Positions 9,901 to 16,692 of a stretch of DNA of 20,070 nucleotides are shown here, piece by piece. The DNA comes from a candidate division CSSED10-310 bacterium. Lineage in GTDB: Bacteria > CSSED10-310 > JAFGDC01. Below the pieces are notes generated by a model. That model searched no databases and was not told the DNA's origin. It saw only the letters and a program-made list of their open reading frames with translations. Location of the stretch: assembly GCA_016932295.1 (NCBI GenBank), contig JAFGDC010000159.1, positions 1 through 20,070 on the forward strand, given 5' to 3'. Within the stretch, counting starts at the first letter, position 1. Each line of letters starts with the position of its first letter. Both the position numbers and the translations under genes were made by a program.

Positions 9901-10849
9901 CCATGGTTTTCATGATATTTTCATGTTTGAGATACAGGATGAACGGAATCCAGCAGAACAGCATGGCCAGGAGGCTCCACATGTACCCGTTGGCGACGAA
10001 AATGTACTCCATGATATACAGATTTTCATCGTCGATGGACACGGCTGCTTCCCCCGCCTTCGATATCGCTGACCTGGCAGAATCTGATTGAAGTTTCTCC
10101 AGCGCCAGGTACCTGAGGTGGAACGACCGCCCGAAGATCATATCGAGAATTTCGATTTGTGACTTGAAGACCTGACGATATCGCTCCGTATGTTCTTCAA
10201 TCATCATTTCCCGTGCTTTCTCCCTGAATGAGGAAGTGTCAGGGAAATACGAGGACGAGAACCTGATGCCGAAAACCACGATGGCCAGCAGAAATCCTAT
10301 ATAGGTGACCATCTTGAGTGGTTTTGACAATATCCCGTGAGCCCTGAAAAGGAGATCCTTTACGCGCCAGTTTGAGGTGAACAATTCGAGGAAAATGACC
10401 AATCCGACCATGCCCCACAGGAGCAACTGGAATGGCAGGAATAAAAGAAAAACCACGAAGACTACGAATATCAAGCCCAACAGTGACAATTTTATGCTGT
10501 GTTTCAACTCCATTTTCCGACATGTTCGATGACGCTTTTTCCTCACCAATTGCCATGTGTTACTTAAAAAGTCACGTACGGGGTCAATGATCGGTTTGAA
10601 CACTCCCCAGATCACCATGATCAGAATAATCGTGCTGAATGCCTGAAACAGCAGACAGGTGAACGCCCTTGGTTCCCACTTTGTCTTCTGAAAATTCCAG
10701 GGAACAATCATGAAAATGCCGAAAATGAGGAAGGTCAGCCACAAATACCTGCACAGGATTCCTATGGAACAAGACCAGAAGGTCTGAAAGTTGCACCACG
10801 ACCGCTTCCAACAACTATCTCTGGTAGTATTGTCACTTTCCTTGGACAT
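6929..10849 (-). CDS. Large multipass membrane protein with two TrkA/RCK-like domains
   Basis: The 1306-residue product has hydrophobic segments near residues 25-50, 62-85, 119-157 (one or two passes), 178-198, 285-306, 340-366 and 398-421, so seven or eight membrane spans. A Rossmann-type start follows immediately (HVIVLGYGNLGKKIV, 448-462), and a second (NILIIGSGMDIHFAVEAI, 699-716) lies about 250 residues later. That tandem arrangement resembles RCK (regulator of potassium conductance) or TrkA-N modules that sense nucleotides or ions. I find no TVGYG-like filter. Residues 976-1010 (IQLCTYNVPGSLASIARHL) loosely recall an ACT domain. Cysteines C1142, C1154 and C1157 could bind a metal. The far C-terminus is unassigned. 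The ATG at 10849 has GAGGTG 5 bases upstream and a promoter at 10917-10944. It converges on the FRG gene with 33 bases between them. Confidence 0.82.
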   Translation of the reverse strand: MSKESDNTTRDSCWKRSWCNFQTFWSCSIGILCRYLWLTFLIFGIFMIVPWNFQKTKWEPRAFTCLLFQAFSTIILIMVIWGVFKPIIDPVRDFLSNTWQLVRKKRHRTCRKMELKHSIKLSLLGLIFVVFVVFLLFLPFQLLLWGMVGLVIFLELFTSNWRVKDLLFRAHGILSKPLKMVTYIGFLLAIVVFGIRFSSSYFPDTSSFREKAREMMIEEHTERYRQVFKSQIEILDMIFGRSFHLRYLALEKLQSDSARSAISKAGEAAVSIDDENLYIMEYIFVANGYMWSLLAMLFCWIPFILYLKHENIMKTMESMQPEEPVRFIPIGAQEFYKILMLHQPAFGIGIILNFTFTVMPAILILPAAHSFIAWLVSHGWDFFHFRTIFPLWNSAIWRVPGIVLINIWIASLLVWVAPFIYGVLNIEKMLEEELQRSLTERVRRMSDHVIVLGYGNLGKKIVRQIIPKDDKKKEKKHRQFLSVGLTDVHPTIITLITSKTRIIEVHNTLVVVDRSHTRFQYYYQDSFFGGIGLLPIDDDGDTETHDHHDEVATTVTRTEKTPRYCIGICGQIEDNALLGRINIASAALTIDAISGDFANELIVTNAHRYGNPTIVCLTSTLYLTAFYQPSMHKTDYPGLFPAGPGTGDEKLSTRLFFLSPALARGRAMGLRIFAAYKAIHDNLDKYKKKHFRELETRPNILIIGSGMDIHFAVEAIWGALPRKERKAFIEQKIHLFTNDEEHIGPNLVMQEKPTAVAGYPPVDGYWPQIFDEDPRARDIKIHTYFGDIFFRLGLEHVLDDVNPALIFIMPSNDADLLLRLTSRTLIALKCIKRDANTNFIYMPQVLLAAGNDSQMRFARNIIASGYAPIHSKWVNNGVTSDKEPYRLEEWRKCLALPNAVSDLFWEDTSGEEQYIVNPIFQIQKSLFPEDEDRGEENSPAGESKGMDGRAKNLVKTITKHLSVADRKEPERADFEEIFLRIQLCTYNVPGSLASIARHLGVTTYIKDLQIVQKSRLYMFNANVFRDKEENYHFTTYAYLLENTAVSRMLTRLPGPETAPHADGNKNKKERPYEWDGILRSVLISPMRKSDVKLFKRDRVKSHGKIGFAPLLERWPFWTSIREDTKWVTDPAVDRYCLSKTLCPIISYAKLNKRCRECYATLKMDHDYLLPEIDSFHAPMAKITVEIDESAHKAGVLGFLTGLLSGHQYDLRKPDPGKLQFACNYLSDSQCSRMDLRLITLYGELTDGNTFSEIKTSIINKCIITPITNNEAWQLYYRDLQSWVKQLNNLVGKPIVMDLDTTIRLNV

Positions 10850-10916
10850 ATGGCACCTCGCCGTTTTTTTTGAAAATTTGGCATTCCACGGGCGATAAAT
10901 TTTTTCGACAAAGGTT

Positions 10917-10944
10917 ATGGTACTTTCTTTCTAACGCATGTCAA
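10917..10944 (-). promoter_or_regulatory. Sigma70-type promoter for the RCK membrane protein
   Basis: Read on the minus strand, TTGACA (10944-10939) is followed after 16 bases by TACCAT (10922-10917), a 4/6 match to the -10 box. Initiation near 10910 would leave a leader of about 60 bases before the ATG at 10849. This gives the gene its own transcription, independent of the plus-strand cassette. Confidence 0.55.
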
Positions 10945-10994
10945 CTAAACGTTCAGGATGGCGGTGCCGGTAAGCGCATCGTGCGGATCCATCC

Positions 10995-11045
10995 CCGGGA
11001 CAGTACTCGGAATCTGGTGTTGTTCGTTGAAAATCGTTGCCACTC
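10995..11045 (-). repeat. Single copy of interspersed repeat (related to the 18.1-kb block)
   Basis: The plus strand here reads CGGAATCTGGTGTTGTTCGT and then a stretch ending in ATCGTTG. The two best copies at 18.1-18.26 kb read CGGAATCTTGCACTGTTCGT and CGGAATCTTGTAATGTTCGT, then a similar stretch ending in GCGTTGG. Read in one frame of the minus strand, two of them give the similar strings QRFSTNNTRFRV and QRFTTNITRFRV. That is best explained as a shared DNA element rather than a protein. The copy lies between the RCK protein promoter and the metG region. Confidence 0.55.
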
Positions 11046-11184
11046 AAGGCGTGGGGTGACGAATCCTGCGTTCCCATACGTCGAAGATGCGTGCACCGAA
11101 CATTGCCGGGAATATAGTGGTGTGGTACAGCCAGTGCCGCCGGCGGGTTCCGGCGCGTCCGGCATGCCGATGGCGTGGGGCGAC

Positions 11185-11206
11185 CCATAAGTCTGACGAC
11201 TTATGG
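11185..11206. repeat. Perfect 9-bp palindrome with 4-base loop
   Basis: CCATAAGTC is separated by TGAC from GACTTATGG, its exact reverse complement. There is no T-run on either side on either strand, so it is not a standard terminator. It may be a REP-like element or a protein binding site. It stands 14 bases before the tandem repeat block. Confidence 0.6.
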
Positions 11207-11220
11207 AACCAGGGCGCGGC

Positions 11221-11327
11221 TGGCGCCACGCGCTCCCACTGGCGCCACGCGGTTCCACTGCGCCACGCGGTTCCACTGCGTCACGCGTTTCTACTGCGCC
11301 ACGCGGTCCCACTGCGCCACGCGATTC
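11221..11327. repeat. Six short tandem repeats of 18-19 bp
   Basis: The unit is TGCGCCACGCGGTTCCAC with small variants. The first two units carry an extra G (TGGCGCCACGCG...) and are 19 bases; the next ones are 18. The units are joined without spacers. They sit about 35 bases upstream of the metG promoter -35 box. Confidence 0.85.
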
Positions 11328-11361
11328 GTTGCCAACGACCCCCGAGCACATGCCCCGCCTC

Positions 11362-11390
11362 TTGCCAACCGTGAAGCTGCCCTGTACATT
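11362..11390 (+). promoter_or_regulatory. Probable metG promoter
   Basis: TTGCCA (11362-11367, 5/6 match) is followed after exactly 17 bases by TACATT (11385-11390, 4/6 match). Transcription from about 11397 would give a leader of about 28 bases before the metG ATG. Confidence 0.5.
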
Positions 11391-11424
11391 GACTCGACTT
11401 CAAACCGCTCGATGGGGGTGTGAC

Positions 11425-13500
11425 ATGGACCTGCGCGGCAAGAAAATACTGATCACCTGCGGTCTGCCCTACGCCAACGGCAGCCTTCACCTCGGCCACC
11501 TGGTGGAATACATCCAGGCGGACATCTATGCCAGGTTTCTCAAGATGTCGGGCCATGATGCCATTTTTCTCTGCGCCTCCGACACCCACGGCACGCCCAT
11601 CGAGGTGAACGCGATGAAGCAGGGGATCTCCCCCCACGACATGGTGCGTCACTTCCATGAGGAGCACCTTCGCGACTTCGCCGCCTTCGGGGTCGAGTTC
11701 GACGACTTTCATACCACCGACAGCGAGGAGAACCGACATTACGCCGAATTGATCTTCTCCCGGTTGAAAGACGCCGGCGACATCTATGTCAAGGAAATAG
11801 AACAACTGTATTCGGAGAAGAGCCGCCGGTTCCTGCCGGATCGTTTCGTGAAGGGCACCTGCCCCAAGTGCAAAGCCGTGGACCAGTACGGCGATGTCTG
11901 CGAAGCCTGCGGCGCCACCTACAAACCCACCGACCTGGTGGATCCCTATTCGGTCATCGACGGCGACACACCGGTACTACGCACGTCGGATCATTACTTC
12001 TTCCGCCTGTCCGCCTACGCCGACCGGCTGAATTCCTGGATCAACAGCGACAACCACCTGCAACCCAAGGTGCGACGGTTCGTCCAGGAGTGGATCGATT
12101 CGGGACTTCGGGACTGGGACATCACCCGCGACGGCCCCTATTTCGGATTCAAGATCCCCGGGGAAGAGAACAAATACTTTTATGTCTGGCTGGATGCGCC
12201 CATCGGATACATCTCCACCACCAGGCATTATTGCGAACGTAAGGGTCTCTCCTTCGATGCCTACTGGTACAATCCGGAAAGCGTTATCCTGCATTTCATC
12301 GGCAAGGACATCATCTATTTCCACACACTCTTCTGGCCCGCCACTCTCATGGGGGCCGGCTTCCAACTGCCGAAACGGGTCATCGTCCACGGCATGCTGA
12401 CGGTGAACGGCGAAAAGATGTCGAAGAGCCGCGGCACCTTCGTCAACGCCGCCACCTACCGGCGCCATCTCGATCCACAGTTCCTGCGCTACTACTATGC
12501 CTCGAAGTATTCATCGGACATGACGGATATCGATCTGAACCTGGAAGATTTCGTCCTGCGGGTCAACGCCGATCTGGTGAACAAACTGGCCAACCTGGTG
12601 AGCCGCGTCGTGCCCTTTGTCGAGAAGCGCCTGGACGGACGAATCAGCACCACGCCGGACGATTGCGCCACCCTGCTGGAAGAAGTTGACAGCCATGCCC
12701 GAACAGCCATCGCACACTATGGTGAACTGGAAACAGGCAAGGCACTGCGCGAGATCATCACTATCGCCGACATCGGCAACAAGTATTTCCAGGACAACGA
12801 ACCATGGAAATGCATCAAGAACGACCCGGAACAGGCGCGCCGCATCTGCACCTTCGCCGTCAATTGCGCCCGCACCGCGGCGATCCTCATCAAACCGGTC
12901 CTGCCTGAATTCGCCGACCAGGTGGCGGCGATACTCAACCAGCCGCCCTTCACCCTTGACGATCTGCGCACGTGCATCCTGGCTGCGCCGGTGGGACCGT
13001 TCATCAAACTGGTGGATCGAGTGGAGGCGGCGCAGGTGGAGGCAATGGTGGAAGAGAGCCGCCGTGAGGCTGCCGAACACTCCGCCGCGACCATGCCGGC
13101 TCGCCGGACGGAGGATCCGGCGCTCCCGGAACTGAAACAATTGGAAGCCGTCAAGGAGGAAACAGCGGTGAGTGAGACCGTCAGTATAGAGGATCTTATG
13201 AAGATAGACCTGCGGGTGGCCAGGGTGGTGAAAGCCGAGTCGGTGGAAGGCGCCGAGCGGCTCGTGCGACTGGAACTGGACGACGGAACCGGGGGGCGCA
13301 CCGTGTTCGCGGGCATCAAACGCTCGTTTTCACCAGAGAGCCTGGTGGGCCGCAACCTGCTGCTGGTGGCCAATCTGGCTCCACGCAAGATGAAATTCGG
13401 CGTGAGCGAGGGGATGATCATGGCGGCGGGAGATGATGACCGTGCGGTGGTGCTGTGCGAATTCATCGGCGACGTTCCGCCGGGAACGTCCGTGCACTGA
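11425..13500 (+). CDS. metG: Methionyl-tRNA synthetase
   Basis: The enzyme attaches methionine to its tRNA in the cytoplasm, using ATP. At 691 residues it has the full length of the two-part bacterial form. The class I signature is HLGH (residues 22-25). The zinc-binding cysteines are C146, C149, C159 and C162 (CPKC...CEAC), and the second signature is KMSKS (331-335). An anticodon-binding helical domain follows. A C-terminal EMAP/Trbp111-type tRNA-binding domain begins near residue 588 (IEDLMKIDLRVARVV) and usually makes the enzyme a dimer. The frame stays open upstream through the tandem repeats, but the ATG at 11425 starts the conserved MDLRGKKILITCGLPYANG segment and has a GGGGGTG site just before it. 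It is probably monocistronic, as the next gene is convergent. Confidence 0.97.
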   Translation: MDLRGKKILITCGLPYANGSLHLGHLVEYIQADIYARFLKMSGHDAIFLCASDTHGTPIEVNAMKQGISPHDMVRHFHEEHLRDFAAFGVEFDDFHTTDSEENRHYAELIFSRLKDAGDIYVKEIEQLYSEKSRRFLPDRFVKGTCPKCKAVDQYGDVCEACGATYKPTDLVDPYSVIDGDTPVLRTSDHYFFRLSAYADRLNSWINSDNHLQPKVRRFVQEWIDSGLRDWDITRDGPYFGFKIPGEENKYFYVWLDAPIGYISTTRHYCERKGLSFDAYWYNPESVILHFIGKDIIYFHTLFWPATLMGAGFQLPKRVIVHGMLTVNGEKMSKSRGTFVNAATYRRHLDPQFLRYYYASKYSSDMTDIDLNLEDFVLRVNADLVNKLANLVSRVVPFVEKRLDGRISTTPDDCATLLEEVDSHARTAIAHYGELETGKALREIITIADIGNKYFQDNEPWKCIKNDPEQARRICTFAVNCARTAAILIKPVLPEFADQVAAILNQPPFTLDDLRTCILAAPVGPFIKLVDRVEAAQVEAMVEESRREAAEHSAATMPARRTEDPALPELKQLEAVKEETAVSETVSIEDLMKIDLRVARVVKAESVEGAERLVRLELDDGTGGRTVFAGIKRSFSPESLVGRNLLLVANLAPRKMKFGVSEGMIMAAGDDDRAVVLCEFIGDVPPGTSVH

Positions 13501-13712
13501 CGGCAGCGCCACGGGCGCCGGCCGTAACCCGACGACCTCGTTGCACCGGCCGCCGGATGATTCCGCGCTGAAAGCCAGTCCATCCCGACCTGGTTCAATT
13601 CAGTTCAAACCCACACTATCGGGGCTGCTTCCCAAAGACAGGTCGAACCTGGGGCCCGACCAGGGAACACCACGAGTTTCCTTGTGACGTCAGGTAGTCA
13701 CATACCTCGGTG
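13501..13712. other. Convergent intergenic gap, metG / RNA methyltransferase
   Basis: These 212 bases between two converging genes show no credible gene and no clear hairpin followed by a T-run. A weak stem (GGTCG...CGACC) sits near 13641-13661, without a T-tract. Confidence 0.5.
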
Positions 13713-14918
13713 TCAATGCTGCGGGGCTGGACTGGAAGGCTGTCGTTCCAGGTGTATTACCGATTCAACGTGCCCGGTCTGGGGGAACATGTCCAGGGCC
13801 ACGGCGCGACACACCTGGTACCCCGAGGCGGTGAGGGTCTCGAGATCCCGGCCCAGGGAGAGCGGATTGCAGGAAACGTAATGGAGATGGTGCGGCGCCA
13901 GCTCGACCACAACTTCCAACGCCCTGGCGGACATCCCTGCCCGGGGTGGATTCACCACCATCAGATCGGCGGTGCGGCAGGTCTCCAGAAGCTCTTCCGG
14001 CATGTGTTCGACATCGTCGGCGTGGAACTCAAGGTTGTCGAGACCGGCCGCGGCGGCGTTGCCACGGGCGTATTTCACCGACAACCCGTTGGACTCAAGG
14101 CCGATGACCCTGGTGAATCGCCGGGCCAGGAAGAGAGAGTACAACCCGACTCCGCAATACATGTCGACGGCGCGTTCACCATGGATATCACCGAGCACCT
14201 CACTCACCATGGCGATGATGAGGAATCGATTGATCTGGAAAAAGTTCCGCACCGTCATGCGATAGGTGAACGGGGCCACCAGGTAGGTCACTTCAGGCGC
14301 CTTGGTGCCCGGCAGGTGGATGGTGATGCCGTCGAGTCCGGACATGACCATGATGTCGGCGGTGCGCTTGGGAAAATCCGGGGGGTCGGAGAGAAACTGC
14401 CGGACCAACTGCTGTAGTTCCGGGACCAGAATGGGGCACTCGCTGATGGGGACCAGTGAGAAGCGGCGGTGCATGCAGTAGCCGATGCGACGGCCTTCAC
14501 GGTTGCGGCGGCCCTTGAACGCGGCCTTGATGCGGTATTCATAGGGTTCGGCGGCGTGGATGAATGGAACCACGGTCGCCCCGTGACCCAGCGCGGCCCG
14601 GAGCCAATCGAGTTTGATCTCTGTCTGGGCGGCGTAAGAGGCATGTTGCAGTTTGCAACCGCCGCATTGGCCGAAATGTTGGCAGCGGGGAGTCACTCTG
14701 GAGGGAGATGGTTCCAGGATCGTCACCGGCAGGCATTCCACCAATCCTTCCTGGAGCCAGACCACCTCCGCCTCCACCAGTTCCCCCGGCAGGGTATAGG
14801 GGATTTCGATGGGCAGTCCGGCCATCTTGGCCATGCCCAGGCCCCCCGGCGCCACCCTATCGATCCGCAGGATGAGATGCTGTCCCTTGCTGAAGGTGTT
14901 CTGCTCGTTCATTGCCAT
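13713..14918 (-). CDS. TrmA/RlmD-family RNA (uracil-5-)-methyltransferase
   Basis: The enzyme methylates C5 of a uridine in 23S rRNA or tRNA using SAM. The 401-residue protein begins with a TRAM RNA-binding domain (about 9-70). Four iron-sulfur cysteines follow: C79, C85, C88 (CQHFGQCGGC) and C161 (SECPIL). The SAM site is VDMYCGVGLYSL (251-262). NPPRAG (323-328) is the NPPR form also seen in RlmC. The catalytic cysteine is C350 in VSCNP, and the general base is E384 in QTGHVE. TRAM plus the Fe-S cluster resembles RlmD (U1939), but NPPR recalls RlmC, so I do not assign the position. The frame is open up to 15119. ATG 14918 has GGGAG 4 bases upstream, and ATG 14912 (two codons later) has the same site at 10 bases. 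Either is plausible. Confidence 0.93.
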   Translation of the reverse strand: MAMNEQNTFSKGQHLILRIDRVAPGGLGMAKMAGLPIEIPYTLPGELVEAEVVWLQEGLVECLPVTILEPSPSRVTPRCQHFGQCGGCKLQHASYAAQTEIKLDWLRAALGHGATVVPFIHAAEPYEYRIKAAFKGRRNREGRRIGYCMHRRFSLVPISECPILVPELQQLVRQFLSDPPDFPKRTADIMVMSGLDGITIHLPGTKAPEVTYLVAPFTYRMTVRNFFQINRFLIIAMVSEVLGDIHGERAVDMYCGVGLYSLFLARRFTRVIGLESNGLSVKYARGNAAAAGLDNLEFHADDVEHMPEELLETCRTADLMVVNPPRAGMSARALEVVVELAPHHLHYVSCNPLSLGRDLETLTASGYQVCRAVALDMFPQTGHVESVIHLERQPSSPAPQH

Positions 14919-15375
14919 GCCGCTCCCAGGCGGTCTTGCCGCCAGCATACTGAACCACACATCCGCCGCCCGGACAAGGGAAAATCCCAGGGTATGCCTC
15001 ATCCAGTCAATGGATCTGCGCCCGTCGCGGATACCCTGCACCCGCCGGCTTCCATTTCGGGTGGCTACTCCCGCTGCTCCCGTGTCCGTCTCCCCGCGCC
15101 GACATCGAATCGACACCATTCACGCGCAGTCTGCTTCGTCCGCGCCCTCCCGTGCGAGCCCACCCCGCACACGCCATCCAACCGCCCGTGCCGGCCGCTT
15201 GTGCCACGTGGAACATTACTGCCGCTTCGCGCCGCTCCCGGGGCTCACTCACGTTCTTGCGGTGAGAACTCCCGGGATCTGGTACACTGCAACGGTCACA
15301 CGGCGGCCGCGCGATGGAGCGGTCGCTTCACAGGCATGTCAGGCTGCCGGCGGGGCGGCGTTTTGGGAGGGTCAT
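14919..15375. other. Divergent intergenic region without a gene
   Basis: This 457-base stretch separates the divergently transcribed RNA methyltransferase and SDR genes and must hold both promoters. I could not place either with confidence. TACACT near 15282-15287 resembles a -10 box, but no -35 lies at the right distance. GTTCT/AGAAC and CTCAC/GTGAG inverted repeats overlap near 15248-15270 and could be an operator. Confidence 0.4.
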
Positions 15376-16146
15376 ATGGATCTGGGAATCAGCGGCAAGA
15401 TCGCGGCGGTGGCGGCATCCAGCAAGGGGCTCGGATTCGCGGCGGCACGCGAGTTGGCACGAGAAGGCGTTCGGGTGGGGATCTGTTCCAGCAATGAACA
15501 ACGTGTGGCGCATGCCATTCGGATGCTGCGGGAGGACACCGGCGCCGAGGTTGCGGGAACGGTGGCGGACCTGGCAACCGCCGACGGGCCGGCGGCGTTC
15601 ATTTCATTCGTCACAAGTGAATTGGGTGCGCCGGACATCCTGGTGACCAACAACGGCGGCCCTCCGGCCACCACCCATGAAACCACCACGGAACGGCACT
15701 GGGCGGCGGCCTATGACATGACGCTGATGAGCTGCGTGCGGCTGGTGACCGCCGCGTTGCCCGCCATGAAGGAACGACGATGGGGCAGGATCGTCAACAT
15801 CACCTCGGTGTCGGTCAAGCAACCCATCGACGGATTGCTGCTGTCCAATGCCCTGCGCGCCGGCATCGTCGGGTATGCGAGAACCCTGGCCAATGAAGTG
15901 GGTGCCTTCGGGATCACCGTCAACAATGTCTGTCCCGGCTATACGCGAACGGAACGGCTGCAGGAATTGGCCCGCACCCGCAACGACGACTTCCTCGCGC
16001 AGCTCGGAACCAGGATTCCTCTCGGCAGAATCGGTGAACCGGAAGAACTCGCGGCCCTGATCACCTTCCTGGCCTCCACCCGCGCCGCCTTCATCACCGG
16101 CGCCACGATCCCGGTGGACGGCGGCTTCTACCGGGGCCTGATGTAA
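15376..16146 (+). CDS. Atypical short-chain dehydrogenase/reductase, FabG-like
   Basis: The 256-residue protein has the SDR Rossmann fold: an N-terminal AASSKGLG (residues 13-20) in place of TGxxxGxG, DILVTNNGGPP (87-97) at the NNAG position, and NITS (141-144) with the catalytic-type Ser144. The segment NNVCPGYTRTERL and the C-terminal TGATIPVDGGF are typical. The YxxxK pair is missing: aligned by the SNALRAG segment, Leu154 and Asn158 occupy those positions. This fits the known subgroup described as BKR-like SDR with imperfect cofactor and active-site motifs, so substrate and even catalysis are uncertain. The ATG at 15376 has GGGAGG 5 bases upstream. The frame is open further upstream but has no SDR sequence there. 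The gene stands alone and is followed by a strong hairpin at 16190-16214. Confidence 0.92.
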   Translation: MDLGISGKIAAVAASSKGLGFAAARELAREGVRVGICSSNEQRVAHAIRMLREDTGAEVAGTVADLATADGPAAFISFVTSELGAPDILVTNNGGPPATTHETTTERHWAAAYDMTLMSCVRLVTAALPAMKERRWGRIVNITSVSVKQPIDGLLLSNALRAGIVGYARTLANEVGAFGITVNNVCPGYTRTERLQELARTRNDDFLAQLGTRIPLGRIGEPEELAALITFLASTRAAFITGATIPVDGGFYRGLM

Positions 16147-16164
16147 TCGACTCGGACAGAGAGT

Positions 16165-16257
16165 AAAAAAAAAGCCCTGTACAGGCAGGCGGGGAGGTCT
16201 AGCTGACCTCCCCGTTCTTAGATAGGAACTACACAGGGTTGACGTTGGGTGGGGTCA
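16165..16257 (-). ncRNA. Predicted small structured RNA
   Basis: A minus-strand transcript from the promoter at 16264-16292 would run about 90 bases and end in nine T (16173-16165). It contains an outer stem CCCUGU/ACAGGG (16238-16233 with 16180-16175) that encloses two hairpins: GUUC/GAAC (16229-16226 with 16217-16214) and a perfect 10-bp stem CGGGGAGGUC/GACCUCCCCG (16214-16205 with 16199-16190) with a 5-base loop. The outer stem directly adjoins the U-run, so the whole fold ends as an intrinsic terminator. No open frame of note lies within. I recognise no Rfam family. Part of the fold could instead just be the bidirectional terminator of the SDR gene. Confidence 0.5.
16190..16214. terminator. 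Strong hairpin, likely bidirectional terminator
   Basis: The 10-bp perfect stem CGGGGAGGTC - TAGCT - GACCTCCCCG lies 44 bases after the SDR stop codon. On the plus strand it is followed by TTCTTA, only moderately T-rich. On the minus strand the extended structure ends in nine T. It probably stops SDR transcription and also transcription coming from the right. Confidence 0.65.
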
Positions 16258-16263
16258 TTTTTG

Positions 16264-16292
16264 TGAATACCACCCCTGAGAAGCCTTGTCAA
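16264..16292 (-). promoter_or_regulatory. Promoter of the predicted small RNA
   Basis: On the minus strand a perfect TTGACA (16292-16287) is followed after 17 bases by TATTCA (16269-16264, only 3/6 at -10). The 30 bases upstream of the -35 box are nearly pure T/A tracts, as in an UP element. No gene start follows, only the structured stretch ending in nine T. Confidence 0.5.
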
Positions 16293-16692
16293 GAAAAAAA
16301 ATAAAAAAAGTGAAAAAAATTCACCCACCCTGAAGAAACACACCGACAATGGACCAAAACGCGCAAATATTGCACCATGATCATATTCTGGGGTTTGGCG
16401 TCCGGTCTCTCCCCGGAATCGTGTCCGAGCATCGCCATTCACTGTTTTTCCGCCGGTGACCGTCGATTATGTAACCCTATGTCACGTCACCTGCGATGCG
16501 TGGTGTATTCAATCAGCGGGAGAATCAGGGCGCGTTTGGTAGACTGGCCAAGGTGTTATGGCAGGCTTGGGCCCGGTGGGCGGTGACGGTCGGCCACACC
16601 AGGTCGGTTCGGGGAATATCCTCCAAAAGCAGGTGTAGAAGCGGCAGTAACGCCTTCATCCCCGCATCCCGCCTTCCGCGCCCTTCGATCCG
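16293..16692. other. Intergenic stretch with no supported gene
   Basis: The first 30 bases are A-rich on the plus strand and include a short inverted repeat GTGAA...TTCAC. Bases 16411-16440 (CCCCGGAATCGTGTCCGAGC and following) weakly resemble the interspersed repeat. The remainder has open frames on both strands, but none with a ribosome binding site or a family I recognise. Confidence 0.4.

Larger units (their letters stand above)
10850..11424. other. Gene-free, repeat-rich region upstream of metG
   Basis: No convincing gene is present in these 575 bases. They hold the promoter of the membrane protein (minus strand), one interspersed repeat copy, a perfect palindrome, a block of short tandem repeats, and the metG promoter. 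Open frames that run through the tandem repeats have low-complexity translations (RHAVPL repeated) and are not credible proteins. Confidence 0.7.

Noticed and set aside
9700..10849. Potassium channel pore in the RCK membrane protein
   Set aside because: No TVGYG or similar filter could be found between membrane segments, so a channel label would be unsupported.
11221..11327. CRISPR array
   Set aside because: Units are directly joined without unique spacers and no cas genes are present. The 18-kb block is likewise spacerless.
11203..11424. Upstream extension of MetG through the tandem repeats
   Set aside because: The added residues are a repeat translation; conserved MetG sequence and a ribosome site begin at 11425.
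13636..13665. T-arm-like CAGGTCGAACCTG
   Set aside because: The loop is too short for a T-loop and no other tRNA parts are nearby.
15255..15300. Possible further copy of the interspersed repeat (CCCGGGATCTGGTACACTG)
   Set aside because: Only about ten bases match the core and the rest of the unit is absent; too weak to call.
14469..15497. Plus-strand open frame of 342 codons across the divergent region
   Set aside because: It overlaps the RNA methyltransferase and SDR genes in wrong frames and has low-complexity, Arg/Pro/His-rich sequence.
16520..16620. tRNA-like fragments (TTGGTAGACTGG and GGTTCGGGG)
   Set aside because: They cannot be joined into an acceptor stem, anticodon arm and T-arm with correct spacing.
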